Below are positions 8,788 through 19,434 of a DNA stretch of 64,000 bases, piece after piece; within the stretch, counting starts at the first letter, position 1, and every line of letters starts with the position of its first letter. This stretch comes from Chitinophaga pinensis (GTDB taxonomy: Bacteria; Bacteroidota; Bacteroidia; Chitinophagales; Chitinophagaceae): NCBI RefSeq assembly GCF_007896845.1, contig NZ_VOHS01000007.1:124001-188000 (forward strand), in the 5' to 3' direction. A program made the position numbers and the translations under genes. Under the pieces are notes generated by a model that did not search any database, was not told the origin of the DNA, and saw only the letters and a list, made by a program, of their open reading frames with translations.

Positions 8788-10404
8788 ATGAAACATACTG
8801 CAAAAAAAATATTGCTTGCTACATTCATCATCCTGTGTAGCTGTACCAAACTAAAAGATGATAGTTATAATCAGATCATAGCCGGACAATTTGAACCTAC
8901 TGCACAGGACCTTGCATCGCTGGTAGGTGCAGCTTATGTAAACTGGCGTATTGTATTGAATGGTTGGAATGGATATGCACGTATTCAGGAAGCCACTTCA
9001 GATGAAGCCGTAGTGCCCGCGAGACCCAACGGTTGGGTAGATGGAGGTATCTACCGTCGTTTACATGAACATAAATGGACTTCTGATGACGATGTGACAA
9101 TCAACACCTGGGGACGTACCTATGCTGGTATTACCAATTGCAACAGGGTGATCTATCAGCTGGAATCAGGTGCGATACCCGTTACCAGCGGCAAGGAAGA
9201 GACACTGGCAGAACTGAAAGTACTGCGGGCTTCTTATTACTATGTATTGTGTGATGTATATGGAAATGTGCCGGTCGTGACGGACTTTAACGTGCCTGAT
9301 GGCTTCCTGCCCGAACAACGTACCAGAAAAGAGGTATACGATTTCATCATCAAAGAGATCAAAGACAATATCAGTTTATTGAGTGATAAGAATGATAAAT
9401 CCACCTATGGTAAATTCAATAAATGGGCGGCTTATGCCTTGCTGGCTAAGATGTATCTGAATGCCGAAGTCTACACAGGTACAGCTGCATGGAGTGATTG
9501 TATCACTGCGTGTGATGCAATTATCAATTCCGGCAAAGGGTTTATACTGGAACCGATACAGCGTAATTTATTTGTTACAGAGAATGAGAATTCAAAAGAA
9601 ATCATCTTCGCACTGCCTTTCGATGAGACATATGTGACTGACTGGAACGCATTTGATATACACATGCAGACACTGCAACCGGCAAGTCAGGCGACTTATA
9701 ACCTGAAGTCTACGCCATGGGGCGGTATCTGTGCTATTCCACAGTTTATTAACACCTTTGATCCGGATGATGCCCGTTACCGGGATAACTGGATCAAAGG
9801 ACAGCAATACAGCGCTGCCGGCGAACCGCTTAATTGTACGATGGGTGCTTATACCGGAAAACCTCTGGCATTTGTCAATGAAGTACCGGGTATCGATCTT
9901 TCAGAAGAGATCCATGGTTTCCGTCTGGGTAAATTTGAAATCAAACAGAATGCGAATGTACAGCTCAGCAATGACTGGCCCTTATTCAGATATGCAGATA
10001 TTCTGATGATGAAAGCAGAGAGTCTGCTGAGAGATGGAAAAGCAGCAGCGGCTGCGGATCTGGTGACGGAGGTAAGACGCCGTAACTTCACAGATCATCC
10101 GGAGAAGGCAATCGTAACAGCCGCCGATCTTGTGAAGGGAAGTGTGTATAACTATGGTCTGCGTAATCACCTGAATCAGACAATTGAAGGCGGCGACAAT
10201 GTACAGTATGGCCGCTTTCTCGATGAACTGGGATGGGAGTTTAATCAGGAAGATCGCCGCAGACAGGATATGATCCGTTTTAAGGTGTTTACAAAGAAAG
10301 CGTGGTTCTCACATTCTCCGAATGGAGACTATCGTACACTCTTTCCTATTCCCCGTATTGAAATCAATAAGAACGGCAATCTGAAGCAGAATACTGGTTA
10401 TTAA
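8788..10404 (+). CDS. SusD/RagB family outer-membrane lipoprotein
   Basis: A surface glycan-binding lipoprotein of 538 aa that sits as a lid on the SusC barrel. The signal sequence ends in a lipobox, with LCSC near residues 16-19. The alpha-helical SusD core includes ELKVLRASYYYVLCDVYGNV (about 146-165) and KWAAYALLAKMYLNAEVYTG (about 212-231). The C-terminal part has FRYADILMMKAESLLRDGKA and ends in FPIPRIEINKNGNLKQNTGY, the standard SusD ending. It is co-transcribed with susC and the GH127 gene 11 bases downstream. Confidence 0.95.
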   Translation: MKHTAKKILLATFIILCSCTKLKDDSYNQIIAGQFEPTAQDLASLVGAAYVNWRIVLNGWNGYARIQEATSDEAVVPARPNGWVDGGIYRRLHEHKWTSDDDVTINTWGRTYAGITNCNRVIYQLESGAIPVTSGKEETLAELKVLRASYYYVLCDVYGNVPVVTDFNVPDGFLPEQRTRKEVYDFIIKEIKDNISLLSDKNDKSTYGKFNKWAAYALLAKMYLNAEVYTGTAAWSDCITACDAIINSGKGFILEPIQRNLFVTENENSKEIIFALPFDETYVTDWNAFDIHMQTLQPASQATYNLKSTPWGGICAIPQFINTFDPDDARYRDNWIKGQQYSAAGEPLNCTMGAYTGKPLAFVNEVPGIDLSEEIHGFRLGKFEIKQNANVQLSNDWPLFRYADILMMKAESLLRDGKAAAAADLVTEVRRRNFTDHPEKAIVTAADLVKGSVYNYGLRNHLNQTIEGGDNVQYGRFLDELGWEFNQEDRRRQDMIRFKVFTKKAWFSHSPNGDYRTLFPIPRIEINKNGNLKQNTGY

Positions 10405-10415
10405 TAATAAAGGTT

Positions 10416-12415
10416 ATGAAGAAACAATTGTTAACATTGGCCCTGCTGTATGCCCTGCCTTTATGTGCACAGCAGGCAGACTATCCTGTAAGAGGGGTGG
10501 ATATCACCGCTGTAAAACTGACCGACAGCTTCTGGCTGCCACGGATCCGTGTGAATCATACAGTCACCATTCCGGCTTCCTTTGCAAGGTGTGAAAGTAC
10601 AGGCCGTGTGAAGAACTTTGAAATGGCAGCAGCAAAGGAAGGGAAGTTCTGTACAAAATATCCTTTCGATGATACGGATATCTATAAGACGATTGAAGGC
10701 GCCGCTTATTCAATGGCAGTCACACCAGATAAGAAGATGGATGCCTATGTGGATTCACTGATCGCGATTGTCGCAAAAGCACAGGAGCCGGATGGCTATC
10801 TGTATACAGCCCGTACAATAGATCCGGCGCATCCGCACGACTGGGCAGGTCCGGAACGTTGGGTAAGAGAACATGAACTGAGTCACGAGCTGTATAACTC
10901 CGGCCATATGTTTGAAGCTGCCAGCGCACATTATCTTGCTACCGGTAAACGTAACTTTCTGGATATCGCTTTGAAGAATGCGGACTTGCTGGTGTTGACA
11001 TTCGGACCGGGAAAACGTGGTGTGGCACCGGGGCATGAAGTGGTAGAAATGGGACTGGTACGCTTATATCGCATCACGGGTAAAAAGGAATACCTGCAAC
11101 TGGCAAGGTTCTTTATTGACGAAAGAGGGAAACGTCAGTATAATCCAAAGAGCAGAAATCAGTGGGAGAATGGTAAGTACTGGCAGGATCAGGAGCCGGT
11201 TGTAAATCAGTCAGAAGCCGTAGGACACGCCGTAAGAGCGATGTATCTATATGCAGCGATGGCCGATGTGGCTGCACTGGATGGAGATACGGCTTACCTG
11301 CATGCCATTGACAGGATCTGGGACAATATGGCTACAAAGAAGATCTATGTGCAGGGTGGTATCGGTGCTATTCCCGATGGAGAACGCTTTGGTGAGAATT
11401 ATGAATTGCCTAATGCTACCGCATATAATGAAACATGTGCAGCCATCGGCAATGCCTTCTGGAACATACGTATGTTTCAGTTGCATGGCGACGCGAAATA
11501 TGTGGATATGCTGGAAAAAGTGTTGTACAACGGATTGATAGCTGGTGTCGGACTGGATGGTAAATCCTTCTTCTATACCAATGCCATGCAGATCAGAAAT
11601 GGTGTACATCATCATAGCATGGAGCCGGGCCGTTCCGGATGGTTTGAGTGTTCCTGCTGCCCTACTAATATGGCGCGTTTTCTGCCTTCATTACCCGGTT
11701 ATATCTACGCACAGAAAGCCCGGGATGTATATGTCAATCTGTTCATCAGCAGTACAGCCAATATACAGGTAGAAAAACAGAAAGTGAAGATTGTACAGAC
11801 GAACAATTATCCATGGAATGGAGACCTGCGTTTTAATATTGAACCGGAGAAGGCAACGGATTTTGCGTTAAAATTGCGTGTACCGGGATGGGCAAGACAG
11901 GAGGCGATTCCCGGCGGACTGTATCATTTCAAAGAGCAGGATCAACACAAAGTAGTGATCAAAGTAAATGGTCAGCCGGTTGACTATCAGCTGGAACAGG
12001 GCTATGCAGTAATCAAAAGAAAATGGAGCAAAAAGATGTTGTAGAAATGCAACTGCCGATGGATACACATGAAGTACTCGCGGATAATAAAATCAAAGAT
12101 GATATCGGTAAAGTTGCCATTCAGCGTGGACCATTGATGTATTGTGCAGAATGGAAGGATAATGAGGGTCGTACCAGTAACCTTTTGCTTCCCGCGACAT
12201 TCCGGCCGGAAGAAAGAAAAGATCTGTTGAATGGGGTGGTAGTACTGAAAGGAGAAGGCAAAAGTGTCAATGTAGATGTGCAGCAACAACAGGTGAATAC
12301 TACACCGAGACAAATTACACTGATCCCTTATTATGCATGGGCAAACAGGGGTGAGGGAGAGATGAATGTCTGGTTTCCTGCGAAGATCGCAGATGTGGAT
12401 ATACTGGCACAATAA
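10416..12415 (+). pseudogene. GH127 beta-L-arabinofuranosidase, interrupted by a one-base frameshift
   Basis: A secreted glycosidase (signal peptide about 1-18, ending CAQQ) of the family that releases beta-L-arabinofuranose using a zinc-bound cysteine nucleophile. NETCAAIGN places Glu339 and Cys341, and FECSCCPTN places Cys414 and Cys415; these match the family's Zn-binding and nucleophile residues. The first frame stops at 12044. The rest (from about 12023, containing VVEMQLPM and GKVAIQRGPLMYCAEWKDN) is in another frame. Adding one A to the A5 run at 12030-12034 would restore an uninterrupted protein of about 666 aa. The break could be a sequencing error or a real mutation. Context predicts an arabinose-containing glycan as the locus substrate. 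Confidence 0.88.
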
Positions 12416-12435
12416 GGAATAATAGGAGATAAAGC

Positions 12436-12470
12436 AATGGCTGTCCGGTTACTGCGGACAGCCATTTTTG
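12436..12470 (+). terminator. Terminator of the SusCD/GH127 locus
   Basis: A perfect 12-bp stem (12436-12447 with 12455-12466) has a 7-base loop and ends in a T-run. It lies between the convergent GH127 and SnoaL-like genes. Confidence 0.88.
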
Positions 12471-12482
12471 TAAACAACTATT

Positions 12483-12932
12483 TTACAGTCCTTCTGCAGT
12501 CCATGCACCACTCTGTACGAGTAATCCGAACCAGTCTTCCATGTGCCAGGTATGTGTGAGTTTCCCGTCTTTCAGATAATGAAACTCATGTAATGGCACG
12601 CTCACTTTTTGATTGGTTGGCGGAATACCCAATACAGCTTTATTGTGTGTGAACGTGATTGCAGCTCTTACCGCAGCCCGTTCATGAACACCCATGATCT
12701 CATGAATGACGATCTCTATATCCGGGAAGCTGCTGACAAAGCTGCGGATAATATCTTTTAAACCCTGTGGACCATCTGCTTGTCCGGGCGCCATTGGAAT
12801 ATCCTGCCAGTCAGATGCACAGACGGTATCCAGCAGGTCTGGCTGCTGCTCTTTCCATGCGCTGTAAAATACTTTTATGGCTTGTATTTCTTCTGCACTC
12901 AATGGTGCTGCCTGTATATCCGGTGTCTTCAT
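12483..12932 (-). CDS. SnoaL-like / NTF2-fold small protein
   Basis: A cytoplasmic protein of 149 aa with the SnoaL/ester-cyclase pattern: an N-terminal helix with IQAIKVFYSAWKEQQPDLLD, GPQGLKDIIRSFVSSFPDIE near 59-78, and a C-terminal EFHYLKDGKLTHTWHMEDWF near 117-136. This fold covers polyketide cyclases, hydrolases and many proteins of unknown role, so the substrate cannot be assigned. It stands alone, transcribed towards the glycan locus. Confidence 0.8.
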   Translation of the reverse strand: MKTPDIQAAPLSAEEIQAIKVFYSAWKEQQPDLLDTVCASDWQDIPMAPGQADGPQGLKDIIRSFVSSFPDIEIVIHEIMGVHERAAVRAAITFTHNKAVLGIPPTNQKVSVPLHEFHYLKDGKLTHTWHMEDWFGLLVQSGAWTAEGL

Positions 12933-13039
12933 GTTATTGATATTTACAGGGCAAAGGTCAGTCAGGGAGCGGGTAGTATAATGGTGATGATTTCAGGGTT
13001 ATTAGTAGTGTTTTCAGTTTTTGGATAGTGGAATAAAAG

Positions 13040-13073
13040 CAAAGGGTGTTCACTACATAGCGAACACCCTTTG
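13040..13073 (-). terminator. Terminator after pyrD
   Basis: A 12-bp inverted repeat (13040-13051 with 13062-13073) has a 10-base loop. On the minus strand it is followed by a short T-rich tract (CTTTTATT). Confidence 0.75.
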
Positions 13074-13097
13074 TAATATTATCGGCCAGAAGGATGA

Positions 13098-14120
13098 TTA
13101 ACGTAATCCTTCGCAGATCTTCTTCACGATGGTTGGTCCTTCGTATACAAAGCCTGTATAGACCTGTACCAGTGATGCGCCTGCGTCCAGTTTTTCCTGT
13201 GCATCAGCAGCGGTGAAGATACCACCTACGGCGATGATGGGCACAGCGCCATTGGTGTTTTTGTGAATATACCGGATAACTTCAGTCGCTTTTTCTCTTA
13301 CCGGCAGACCGCTCAGTCCACCCGCGCCGATTGCTTCTACTTCTGCAACAGGCGTTTCCAGATTGGAGCGGTCAATAGTTGTATTGGTCGCTACGATACC
13401 CGCCAGTTGGGTTTCCTGTACGATTTCGATGATATCATCCAGCTGACTGGTAGTCAGGTCGGGTGCTATTTTCAGGAGTATTGGTTTGGGTTTGCTCTTC
13501 TGGTTGTTCAATGTCTGCAGGTGATGCAGCAACTGTTTCAGTGGCTCTTTTTCCTGTAATGCACGCAGGTTAGGCGTATTCGGGGAACTCACATTCACCA
13601 CGAAATAGTCTACCACATCAAAAAGAGCATGGAAACATTTTTCGTAATCACTGATCGCCTCCTCATTAGGCGTGATCTTGTTCTTACCAATGTTACCCCC
13701 GATGATGATATCGGATTTCCTTTTTTGCAGGCGTTTGGCAGCTGCAACAGCGCCTCCGTTATTGAAACCCATACGGTTAATGAGCGCCTTGTCTGCCGGC
13801 AGGCGGAACAGACGTGGCTGATCATTACCCGGTTGAGACACCGGCGTAACAGTACCGATTTCTACGAAGCCAAAGCCCAGACTGGCCAGTTCGTCGGTAA
13901 AACGGGCGTCCTTGTCAAAACCTGCAGCCAGTCCGACAGGGTTTTTAAAGGTCAGTCCCCAGAGTTGCCTTTCCAGTCCTTTACGTTTCGGCTGACAAAA
14001 GGAGTGGAGCATATTTTTTCCCAGAGGAAGGCCATGCATAACCTGCAGGCCCTTCATTACCTGGTAATGGATGCTTTCCGGAGGAAAGCGGAAGAGTATA
14101 TTCTTAATAAAATTGTACAT
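13098..14120 (-). CDS. pyrD: Quinone-dependent dihydroorotate dehydrogenase (class 2)
   Basis: Oxidises dihydroorotate to orotate in pyrimidine synthesis, using FMN and passing electrons to membrane quinone. It is 340 aa, typical of class 2, with the membrane-associating N-terminal helices ([20 protein letters not shown]). FMN-site motifs are [12 protein letters not shown] near 63-74 and [15 protein letters not shown] near 175-189, whose Ser is the class 2 catalytic base. [20 protein letters not shown] and [12 protein letters not shown] close the barrel. It stands alone with its own terminator. Confidence 0.96.
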   Translation of the reverse strand: MYNFIKNILFRFPPESIHYQVMKGLQVMHGLPLGKNMLHSFCQPKRKGLERQLWGLTFKNPVGLAAGFDKDARFTDELASLGFGFVEIGTVTPVSQPGNDQPRLFRLPADKALINRMGFNNGGAVAAAKRLQKRKSDIIIGGNIGKNKITPNEEAISDYEKCFHALFDVVDYFVVNVSSPNTPNLRALQEKEPLKQLLHHLQTLNNQKSKPKPILLKIAPDLTTSQLDDIIEIVQETQLAGIVATNTTIDRSNLETPVAEVEAIGAGGLSGLPVREKATEVIRYIHKNTNGAVPIIAVGGIFTAADAQEKLDAGASLVQVYTGFVYEGPTIVKKICEGLR

Positions 14121-14247
14121 GCGGGCACAAAGATAAATAAGTTAGACAATAACCGATAGTCCGTTACAGCAGACGCATAATACACATTTTGTATGTCTGT
14201 ACAGAATGATTGTCAGGTGATAACACAGCAAAACCGGGTATATATTA

Positions 14248-14255
14248 TATCTTTA
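14248..14255 (+). promoter_or_regulatory. Probable -7 element of second ECF sigma gene
   Basis: TATCTTTA matches the TAnnTTTG pattern at seven of eight positions and lies 16 bases before the start codon. No clear TTG -33 box is visible. Confidence 0.4.
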
Positions 14256-14270
14256 CACCGCTTTTAACCA

Positions 14271-14786
14271 ATGCTGGACCGCCAAACATTTGAAGATATC
14301 TTTAGAGAACATCATGCCGCCTGTCTCGCTTTTGCCGTGCATTACACTGGTAATGTCCACGAGGCGGAGGAGGTAGTGCAGCAAGTATTCCTGCGACTGT
14401 GGGAGAAAAGAGCGGCTATTGATATTACAGGCGCACCCCGGTCTTACCTGCTGGCAGCGATCCGGAATACGGCGATCAGCAACTGGCGGAAGGAGACGGT
14501 GAGGCAGGAAAAAGAGCAGACCGCCGGTCATCTTCAGGCAGCCGATCTACCCGTACAATCACCGGTATGGGAACTGGAAAAAAGGTATCAGCAAGCTCTG
14601 GAAGTACTCCCCGAACGGTGTCGTGAAGTGTTTATACTCAGCCGTCAGCAGCAATTGAAGTACCATGAGATTGCCGAAGTGATGAACATTTCTGTGAAGA
14701 CGGTAGAAAATCAGATGGGAAAAGCATTAAAAATTATGCACAGGGAACTGAAGGACTACCTTAGCCTGTTACTTTTACTATTTTAA
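14271..14786 (+). CDS. ECF RNA polymerase sigma factor
   Basis: A 171-aa group IV sigma factor. Region 2 reads FEDIFREHHAACLAFAVHYT (about 5-24) and EAEEVVQQVFLRLWEKRAAI (about 30-49). Region 4 contains LPERCREVFILSRQQQLKYH and a helix-turn-helix ending ISVKTVENQMGKALKIM. It heads a second sigma/anti-sigma/TonB-receptor unit and probably controls the genes at 14949-19429. The encoded proteins form a complete signalling set, so this copy looks functional. Confidence 0.93.
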   Translation: MLDRQTFEDIFREHHAACLAFAVHYTGNVHEAEEVVQQVFLRLWEKRAAIDITGAPRSYLLAAIRNTAISNWRKETVRQEKEQTAGHLQAADLPVQSPVWELEKRYQQALEVLPERCREVFILSRQQQLKYHEIAEVMNISVKTVENQMGKALKIMHRELKDYLSLLLLLF

Positions 14787-14948
14787 GGGCAGATATATGC
14801 CCACCGGGGGATCCTGGCAGTTATGTGCACCAAAATATTTACGTATCCCTATAGGGGAAAGATATTATAACCTGCGTCCTGTTACCGGGGAAAGTCAGTA
14901 CGTGCTCCGGCACGGCTTTCACCTGTTTAAAACACTACAAACTGTTCG

Positions 14949-15899
14949 ATGACTAAACTGAATGCTGACGAGGCACTATATGCCTTGCTATGTAAATACG
15001 TGCTCGGTGAAGCCGATGTAATTGAGCGCCAATGGGTGGACGAATGGCTGAAAAGCGATCCGGAACATCCGGCCTTACTGGCTTCACTGGAAAAGTTGCT
15101 TCAGGGGCAACCAGCCATACAGGTGACCCCGGAGGATACGGAACGTGCCTGGCAGTCTCTCAGTGTCCATATGGGTGGGATGACCGTTAGTCATAAGCGA
15201 CGTAGCTGGTGGGCCGCAGCAGCTGTTTTGCTGATTGCAGCAGGAACAGGATGGTGGTGGCTGACAGCCAGAAGCAACCGGGTACAGCGATATACAGGGC
15301 CAGCGGTCGCTTATCTGAAAGACGGGTCCACGATCCGGCTGGAAGATAATGCCCTGCTCGAAGTCTCATCCGGCTTCGGTAAGATACAAAGGGAAGTGAC
15401 ATTGGAAGGAAAAGCACTCTTTACTGTAACGTCAGACGCTACCCGTCCGTTTATAGTAAGGCTGGGAGAACGCACTATTAAAGTGCTGGGTACCCGGTTT
15501 ACGGTGGAAACAGCCGGTAAAACAGGGCCTTTCCGTGTGCATGTAGATACGGGAGAAGTGATGGTCAGCGATAGCCGTAGCAGTGATAGCATAGTGTTGT
15601 CTGCCGGTATGCTGCTGGAACAACAGGAAAAGGGACGTTTCCGGGTAGCTGCACATGTGGCGGATGCCGTTGGCAAACAATTGTCATTTACAGATACACC
15701 CTTGTCGGAGGTATTAGAGACTATCGGATTAGTGTATAACATAACCGTTACCGCAGACAGTACATTGCTGGAGCTGCCGGTGACAGCCACTTTTACCGGC
15801 GAAACAGCCGACAACATACTGGCCTCACTCGCATTTATGACCAATGCGACCATAGAAAAAGGAGCGTCAGGTGTCACATTAAAGAAGCATGATGAATAA
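14949..15899 (+). CDS. FecR-type anti-sigma factor
   Basis: A 316-aa inner-membrane anti-sigma protein. The cytoplasmic part contains YVLGEADVIERQWVDEWLKS near 18-37. A Trp/Ala-rich membrane helix spans about 87-106 (WWAAAAVLLIAAGTGWWWL). The periplasmic FecR domain has YLKDGSTIRLEDNALLEVSS, LEGKALFTV and IKVLGTRFTVE. The last 70 residues form the typical C-terminal domain (LSFTDTPLSEVLETIGLVYN). It lies 162 bases after the sigma gene and 20 bases before the STN-bearing receptor that should signal to it. Confidence 0.92.
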   Translation: MTKLNADEALYALLCKYVLGEADVIERQWVDEWLKSDPEHPALLASLEKLLQGQPAIQVTPEDTERAWQSLSVHMGGMTVSHKRRSWWAAAAVLLIAAGTGWWWLTARSNRVQRYTGPAVAYLKDGSTIRLEDNALLEVSSGFGKIQREVTLEGKALFTVTSDATRPFIVRLGERTIKVLGTRFTVETAGKTGPFRVHVDTGEVMVSDSRSSDSIVLSAGMLLEQQEKGRFRVAAHVADAVGKQLSFTDTPLSEVLETIGLVYNITVTADSTLLELPVTATFTGETADNILASLAFMTNATIEKGASGVTLKKHDE

Positions 15900-15919
15900 T
15901 AGTTACAACCTTAAAACGA

Positions 15920-18550
15920 ATGATGTCACTGTTTGGTAGATTCCTGCTGGGGATGCTATTGATCAGTATTTCTGTACAGGCGTCAGAGTGGGACTGGAGA
16001 ATGAAAATCAGCGTGGCCGTAAAAGACCAGCCGCTGGAAACAGTATGTACTATACTGGAACAACAGTACGGTATCCATTTTTCTTATAGCCGTAATATTG
16101 TGGACCTCTCACCACTGGTCACTATCAACGTACAGAACAGACCTCTGAAAAAAGCTTTGGATGAAATTTTTAGCCCCTACAATATTTCTTTTGCCCGTAT
16201 CGGCGATCAGATAGTACTGACAGTAAGAAAACATCCTACTTCTACTATCAGCGGATATGTACAGGATCACCAGACCGGCGAGAAGCTGATCGGAGCTACC
16301 GTCTATTCCCCCATTTTACATGTGGGGACTATGACAAACCAATTTGGCTTTTTCAGTATCACCATTCCCCGGGATACAAGTAGTCTGACCGTTTCTTATG
16401 TAGGATATGAACCCGCCCGTCTGCCTGCCCGGAAAGATGAATATACACCTGTAATAGTATCATTGCACCCCCGGAGTAGTTTACCGGAAGTGATAGTGGA
16501 TACAGTCCGCCCGACGGAGCAGAGTACCGTCAGCCGCCTGAATGTATCTCCCGCAGCTGTTAAATCCATGCCCCGTTTATTGGGAGAAGCAGACATGATG
16601 CGCACGATAGTGGCTTTGCCGGGAGTTTCCGGCGGACTGGATGGCGGAGGATCACTGAATGTGAGGGGAGGCAGCCCGGATCAGAACCTTGTACTGCTGG
16701 ATGGTACGCCTATTTTCAACGTCTCACACCTCTTTGGTATCTTCTCTGTTTTCAATCCTGATATTGTCAAGAACGCAGATTTCTATAAGGGGGCATTTCC
16801 CGCCCGTTACGGCGGGCGTTTGTCTTCCATTGTGGATATCTCTCTGAAAGACGGAGATATGCAGCAATATCATGGCGAGGCATCTATCGGATTGATTGCT
16901 GCGAAGGCGATGGTAGAAGGACCACTGAAAAAGAACAAAACTTCTTTCCTTGTGTCAGCCCGTCGCTCACATACTGATATGCTCATGAATGATCTCGCGG
17001 TGAACAATAACACCCAGACGGGGCCGAAGAGCAAAGCATATGTGTATTTCTATGATGCAAATGTGAAGATCAACCATATTTTTTCTCCCCGTGACCGTAT
17101 CTATCTGAGTGCTTATGTAGGACAGGATAAGCTGAGTGTAAGATGGGAAGAAGGTGCTTCGGATGGCGGTATCAGTACCTATTACGGCGATAGCCGTTCT
17201 AATTTCCTGTGGGGAAATTATACCAGTACCCTGCGATGGAACCATGTGTTTGGTCCGAAGATGTTTGCAAATGTGACAGCGAATTATTCCCAGTATTATT
17301 TCTCCACCGACTATAAATACTACTATAAGCCGCTGAATACACTGGATACAGGTATATTATCCGGTAAATACTATTCCCGGATCCAGAATGCAGTAGCGAA
17401 AATGGATTTCGAATACAGACCACAACCCAAACACACAATTAAATTTGGTGCAGGTGGGATCACACACATTTTTACACCAGGTGTATCTGTATTTCAGGAC
17501 AATGGTAACGATCAGCCGGCAGTAGATACTACTTACGGAGATGTTACTTCGGTCGGACAGGAGCTGTATGTATACGGAGAAGATGAGTGGAATGCACTGC
17601 ATAATCTCTGGCTGAATCTGGGGGTACATGCTTCCGGTTTTCTGGTAGACGGTCGTTTCTATAATTCTATACAACCCCGGCTGGGCATCCGTTATCAGTT
17701 ACCACACAGATGGGTGCTGAGAGGATCTTATACACATATGACGCAGTATCTGCATCTGCTGGCCAATAATGCGGCGAGTCTGCCCACTGATCTGTGGGTT
17801 CCATCATCCGGGAGGGTCAAACCGATGTTCTCACGACAGGGTTCTTTCGGTGTATCCAAAACCAGCAGAAGAGGCATGTATGCCATGTCTCTTGAAGCCT
17901 ATTATAAGACCATGGATCATGTGATAGAGTATAAAGGATCTGCATCTCCGTTCAATGGCGCTGGTAAAGACTGGGACGAAGTAGTGGATATCGGAAAGGG
18001 ACGTAGTTATGGCACTGAGTTATTGCTGGAGAAAAAGAAAGGGACAACCCGCGGTTGGATAGGGTATACACTGGCATGGTCAGAAAGAACTTTTCCGGGT
18101 GTAAATCATGGGAAGACTTTCCCTTACAAATACGATCGCCGGCATGATCTGGAAGTAGTGATCACGCAAAAACTGGGTAAACGCTGGGAATTATCCGCCA
18201 GTTGGGAATATGCTTCGGGTACACCACTGTCGTTACCCAATGCCAGTTATGAAGGGATTGATGATCCTTCCCCTTATGATCCGCCACAGAATGATCCTAT
18301 ACTTGATCATATGGGAGACAGGAATAAGTATCGTACTACACCGATGCACCGTCTGGATCTTAGCGCGACTTACAGTAAGAAAAAACGACTCTGGACAAAG
18401 AGCTGGACATTCAGTCTGTACAACGCGTATAATCAGCAGAATCCATTCTTTTACACGATTGTTACCGACAGGGAGAAACAGGAGCGATATCTGGCTGAGG
18501 TCAGCATTTTGCCTATTCTGCCAAGCGTGACTTACGCAATTAAATTTTAA
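15920..18550 (+). CDS. TonB-dependent outer-membrane receptor with STN and carboxypeptidase-like domains
   Basis: An outer-membrane receptor of 876 aa. A signal peptide covers about 1-21. The STN domain follows at about 25-110 (LETVCTILEQQYGIHFSYSR), then a carboxypeptidase-regulatory-like domain at about 112-195 (ISGYVQDHQTGEKLIGATVY), then a plug with LGEADMMRTIVALPGVSGGL and NVRGGSPDQNLVLLDGTPIF. It ends in an aromatic residue (YAIKF). The smaller size and the DUF4249 partner, instead of SusD, set it apart from the SusC protein upstream. The ligand is unknown. The downstream gene starts directly after its stop codon. Confidence 0.93.
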   Translation: MMSLFGRFLLGMLLISISVQASEWDWRMKISVAVKDQPLETVCTILEQQYGIHFSYSRNIVDLSPLVTINVQNRPLKKALDEIFSPYNISFARIGDQIVLTVRKHPTSTISGYVQDHQTGEKLIGATVYSPILHVGTMTNQFGFFSITIPRDTSSLTVSYVGYEPARLPARKDEYTPVIVSLHPRSSLPEVIVDTVRPTEQSTVSRLNVSPAAVKSMPRLLGEADMMRTIVALPGVSGGLDGGGSLNVRGGSPDQNLVLLDGTPIFNVSHLFGIFSVFNPDIVKNADFYKGAFPARYGGRLSSIVDISLKDGDMQQYHGEASIGLIAAKAMVEGPLKKNKTSFLVSARRSHTDMLMNDLAVNNNTQTGPKSKAYVYFYDANVKINHIFSPRDRIYLSAYVGQDKLSVRWEEGASDGGISTYYGDSRSNFLWGNYTSTLRWNHVFGPKMFANVTANYSQYYFSTDYKYYYKPLNTLDTGILSGKYYSRIQNAVAKMDFEYRPQPKHTIKFGAGGITHIFTPGVSVFQDNGNDQPAVDTTYGDVTSVGQELYVYGEDEWNALHNLWLNLGVHASGFLVDGRFYNSIQPRLGIRYQLPHRWVLRGSYTHMTQYLHLLANNAASLPTDLWVPSSGRVKPMFSRQGSFGVSKTSRRGMYAMSLEAYYKTMDHVIEYKGSASPFNGAGKDWDEVVDIGKGRSYGTELLLEKKKGTTRGWIGYTLAWSERTFPGVNHGKTFPYKYDRRHDLEVVITQKLGKRWELSASWEYASGTPLSLPNASYEGIDDPSPYDPPQNDPILDHMGDRNKYRTTPMHRLDLSATYSKKKRLWTKSWTFSLYNAYNQQNPFFYTIVTDREKQERYLAEVSILPILPSVTYAIKF

Positions 18551-19429
18551 ATGAAACGTATGCGTCCGTTTATTGTTATTGCAATATTATGCACTTTTAT
18601 ATTCTCTGCCTGCAGTAAGGAATCCAGGATTGCGATACCTTATGATGGTGATAAGATCGTGCTGAACACACTGATCCAGCCGGATAGCCTTGTGTATATC
18701 AGAGTGACTGCCAGCAAACCGGTAAGAGAATATCAGAATCTGAAATTCCCGGAATTGAAAAATGCGGTTGTTTCGATGTACGAAGATGGCAAAACAATGC
18801 CGGCACCCGGGTGGAAAGTGATCAATGGGAAAGGATATTATGTATCCCATGCACCAGCCCGCGCGGGAAGTCAATATAAGATCACTGTTAATTACAGCGG
18901 ACTGACCAGTGTAGCGGCCACAGATAGTACACCACAGCGCCCTGATATCAGAGATGGCGTAGCACAAAAATTGGGCAACAGGGTACGTTTTACCCTGAAA
19001 GACAATGTTAACGAGAAAAACTACTACAGAATACGCGTGTATAATGCAGACACTGTAAACGGTATTATCACCCCTTTTAAGCGCGATACAGTAAAGTTCA
19101 GACTAGACCCTTCGTTTAATAACAACTTTGCCGATATTATTGGCAATAGTTACAACAGCGAAGTGTTGCTGAGCGATGAGCGTATAAGCGGCAAAGATGT
19201 GCTGTTCGTATTACAGACCAGCAAGCAGGTCACTGCTTCCTATATGATAGTGGAAGTCAGCAATCTGACCACGGGTGCCTTTAGGTATCTGGATGCCACA
19301 TCTGATCAGCGACTGGAAGACGGCATTGATTTTACGCTGAATCCGGAGGATATCTATTCCAATGTGGAGAACGGATATGGCATCGTTGCGGGGGTGAACG
19401 CCGGCAGGCTTTCATTCGCAGTAGAATAG
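18551..19429 (+). CDS. DUF4249-type lipoprotein
   Basis: A 292-aa lipoprotein with signal and lipobox IFSACSKE near 17-24. The following ~100 residues have the pattern of DUF4249 proteins (VLNTLIQPDSLVYIRVTASK, then AVVSMYEDGK), with a beta-rich body. DUF4249 genes are regularly found directly after TonB receptors of the type upstream, and here the gaps are zero bases, so the two probably act as a receptor/lipoprotein pair. The molecular role is not established. Confidence 0.85.
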   Translation: MKRMRPFIVIAILCTFIFSACSKESRIAIPYDGDKIVLNTLIQPDSLVYIRVTASKPVREYQNLKFPELKNAVVSMYEDGKTMPAPGWKVINGKGYYVSHAPARAGSQYKITVNYSGLTSVAATDSTPQRPDIRDGVAQKLGNRVRFTLKDNVNEKNYYRIRVYNADTVNGIITPFKRDTVKFRLDPSFNNNFADIIGNSYNSEVLLSDERISGKDVLFVLQTSKQVTASYMIVEVSNLTTGAFRYLDATSDQRLEDGIDFTLNPEDIYSNVENGYGIVAGVNAGRLSFAVE

Positions 19430-19434
19430 CAGCT

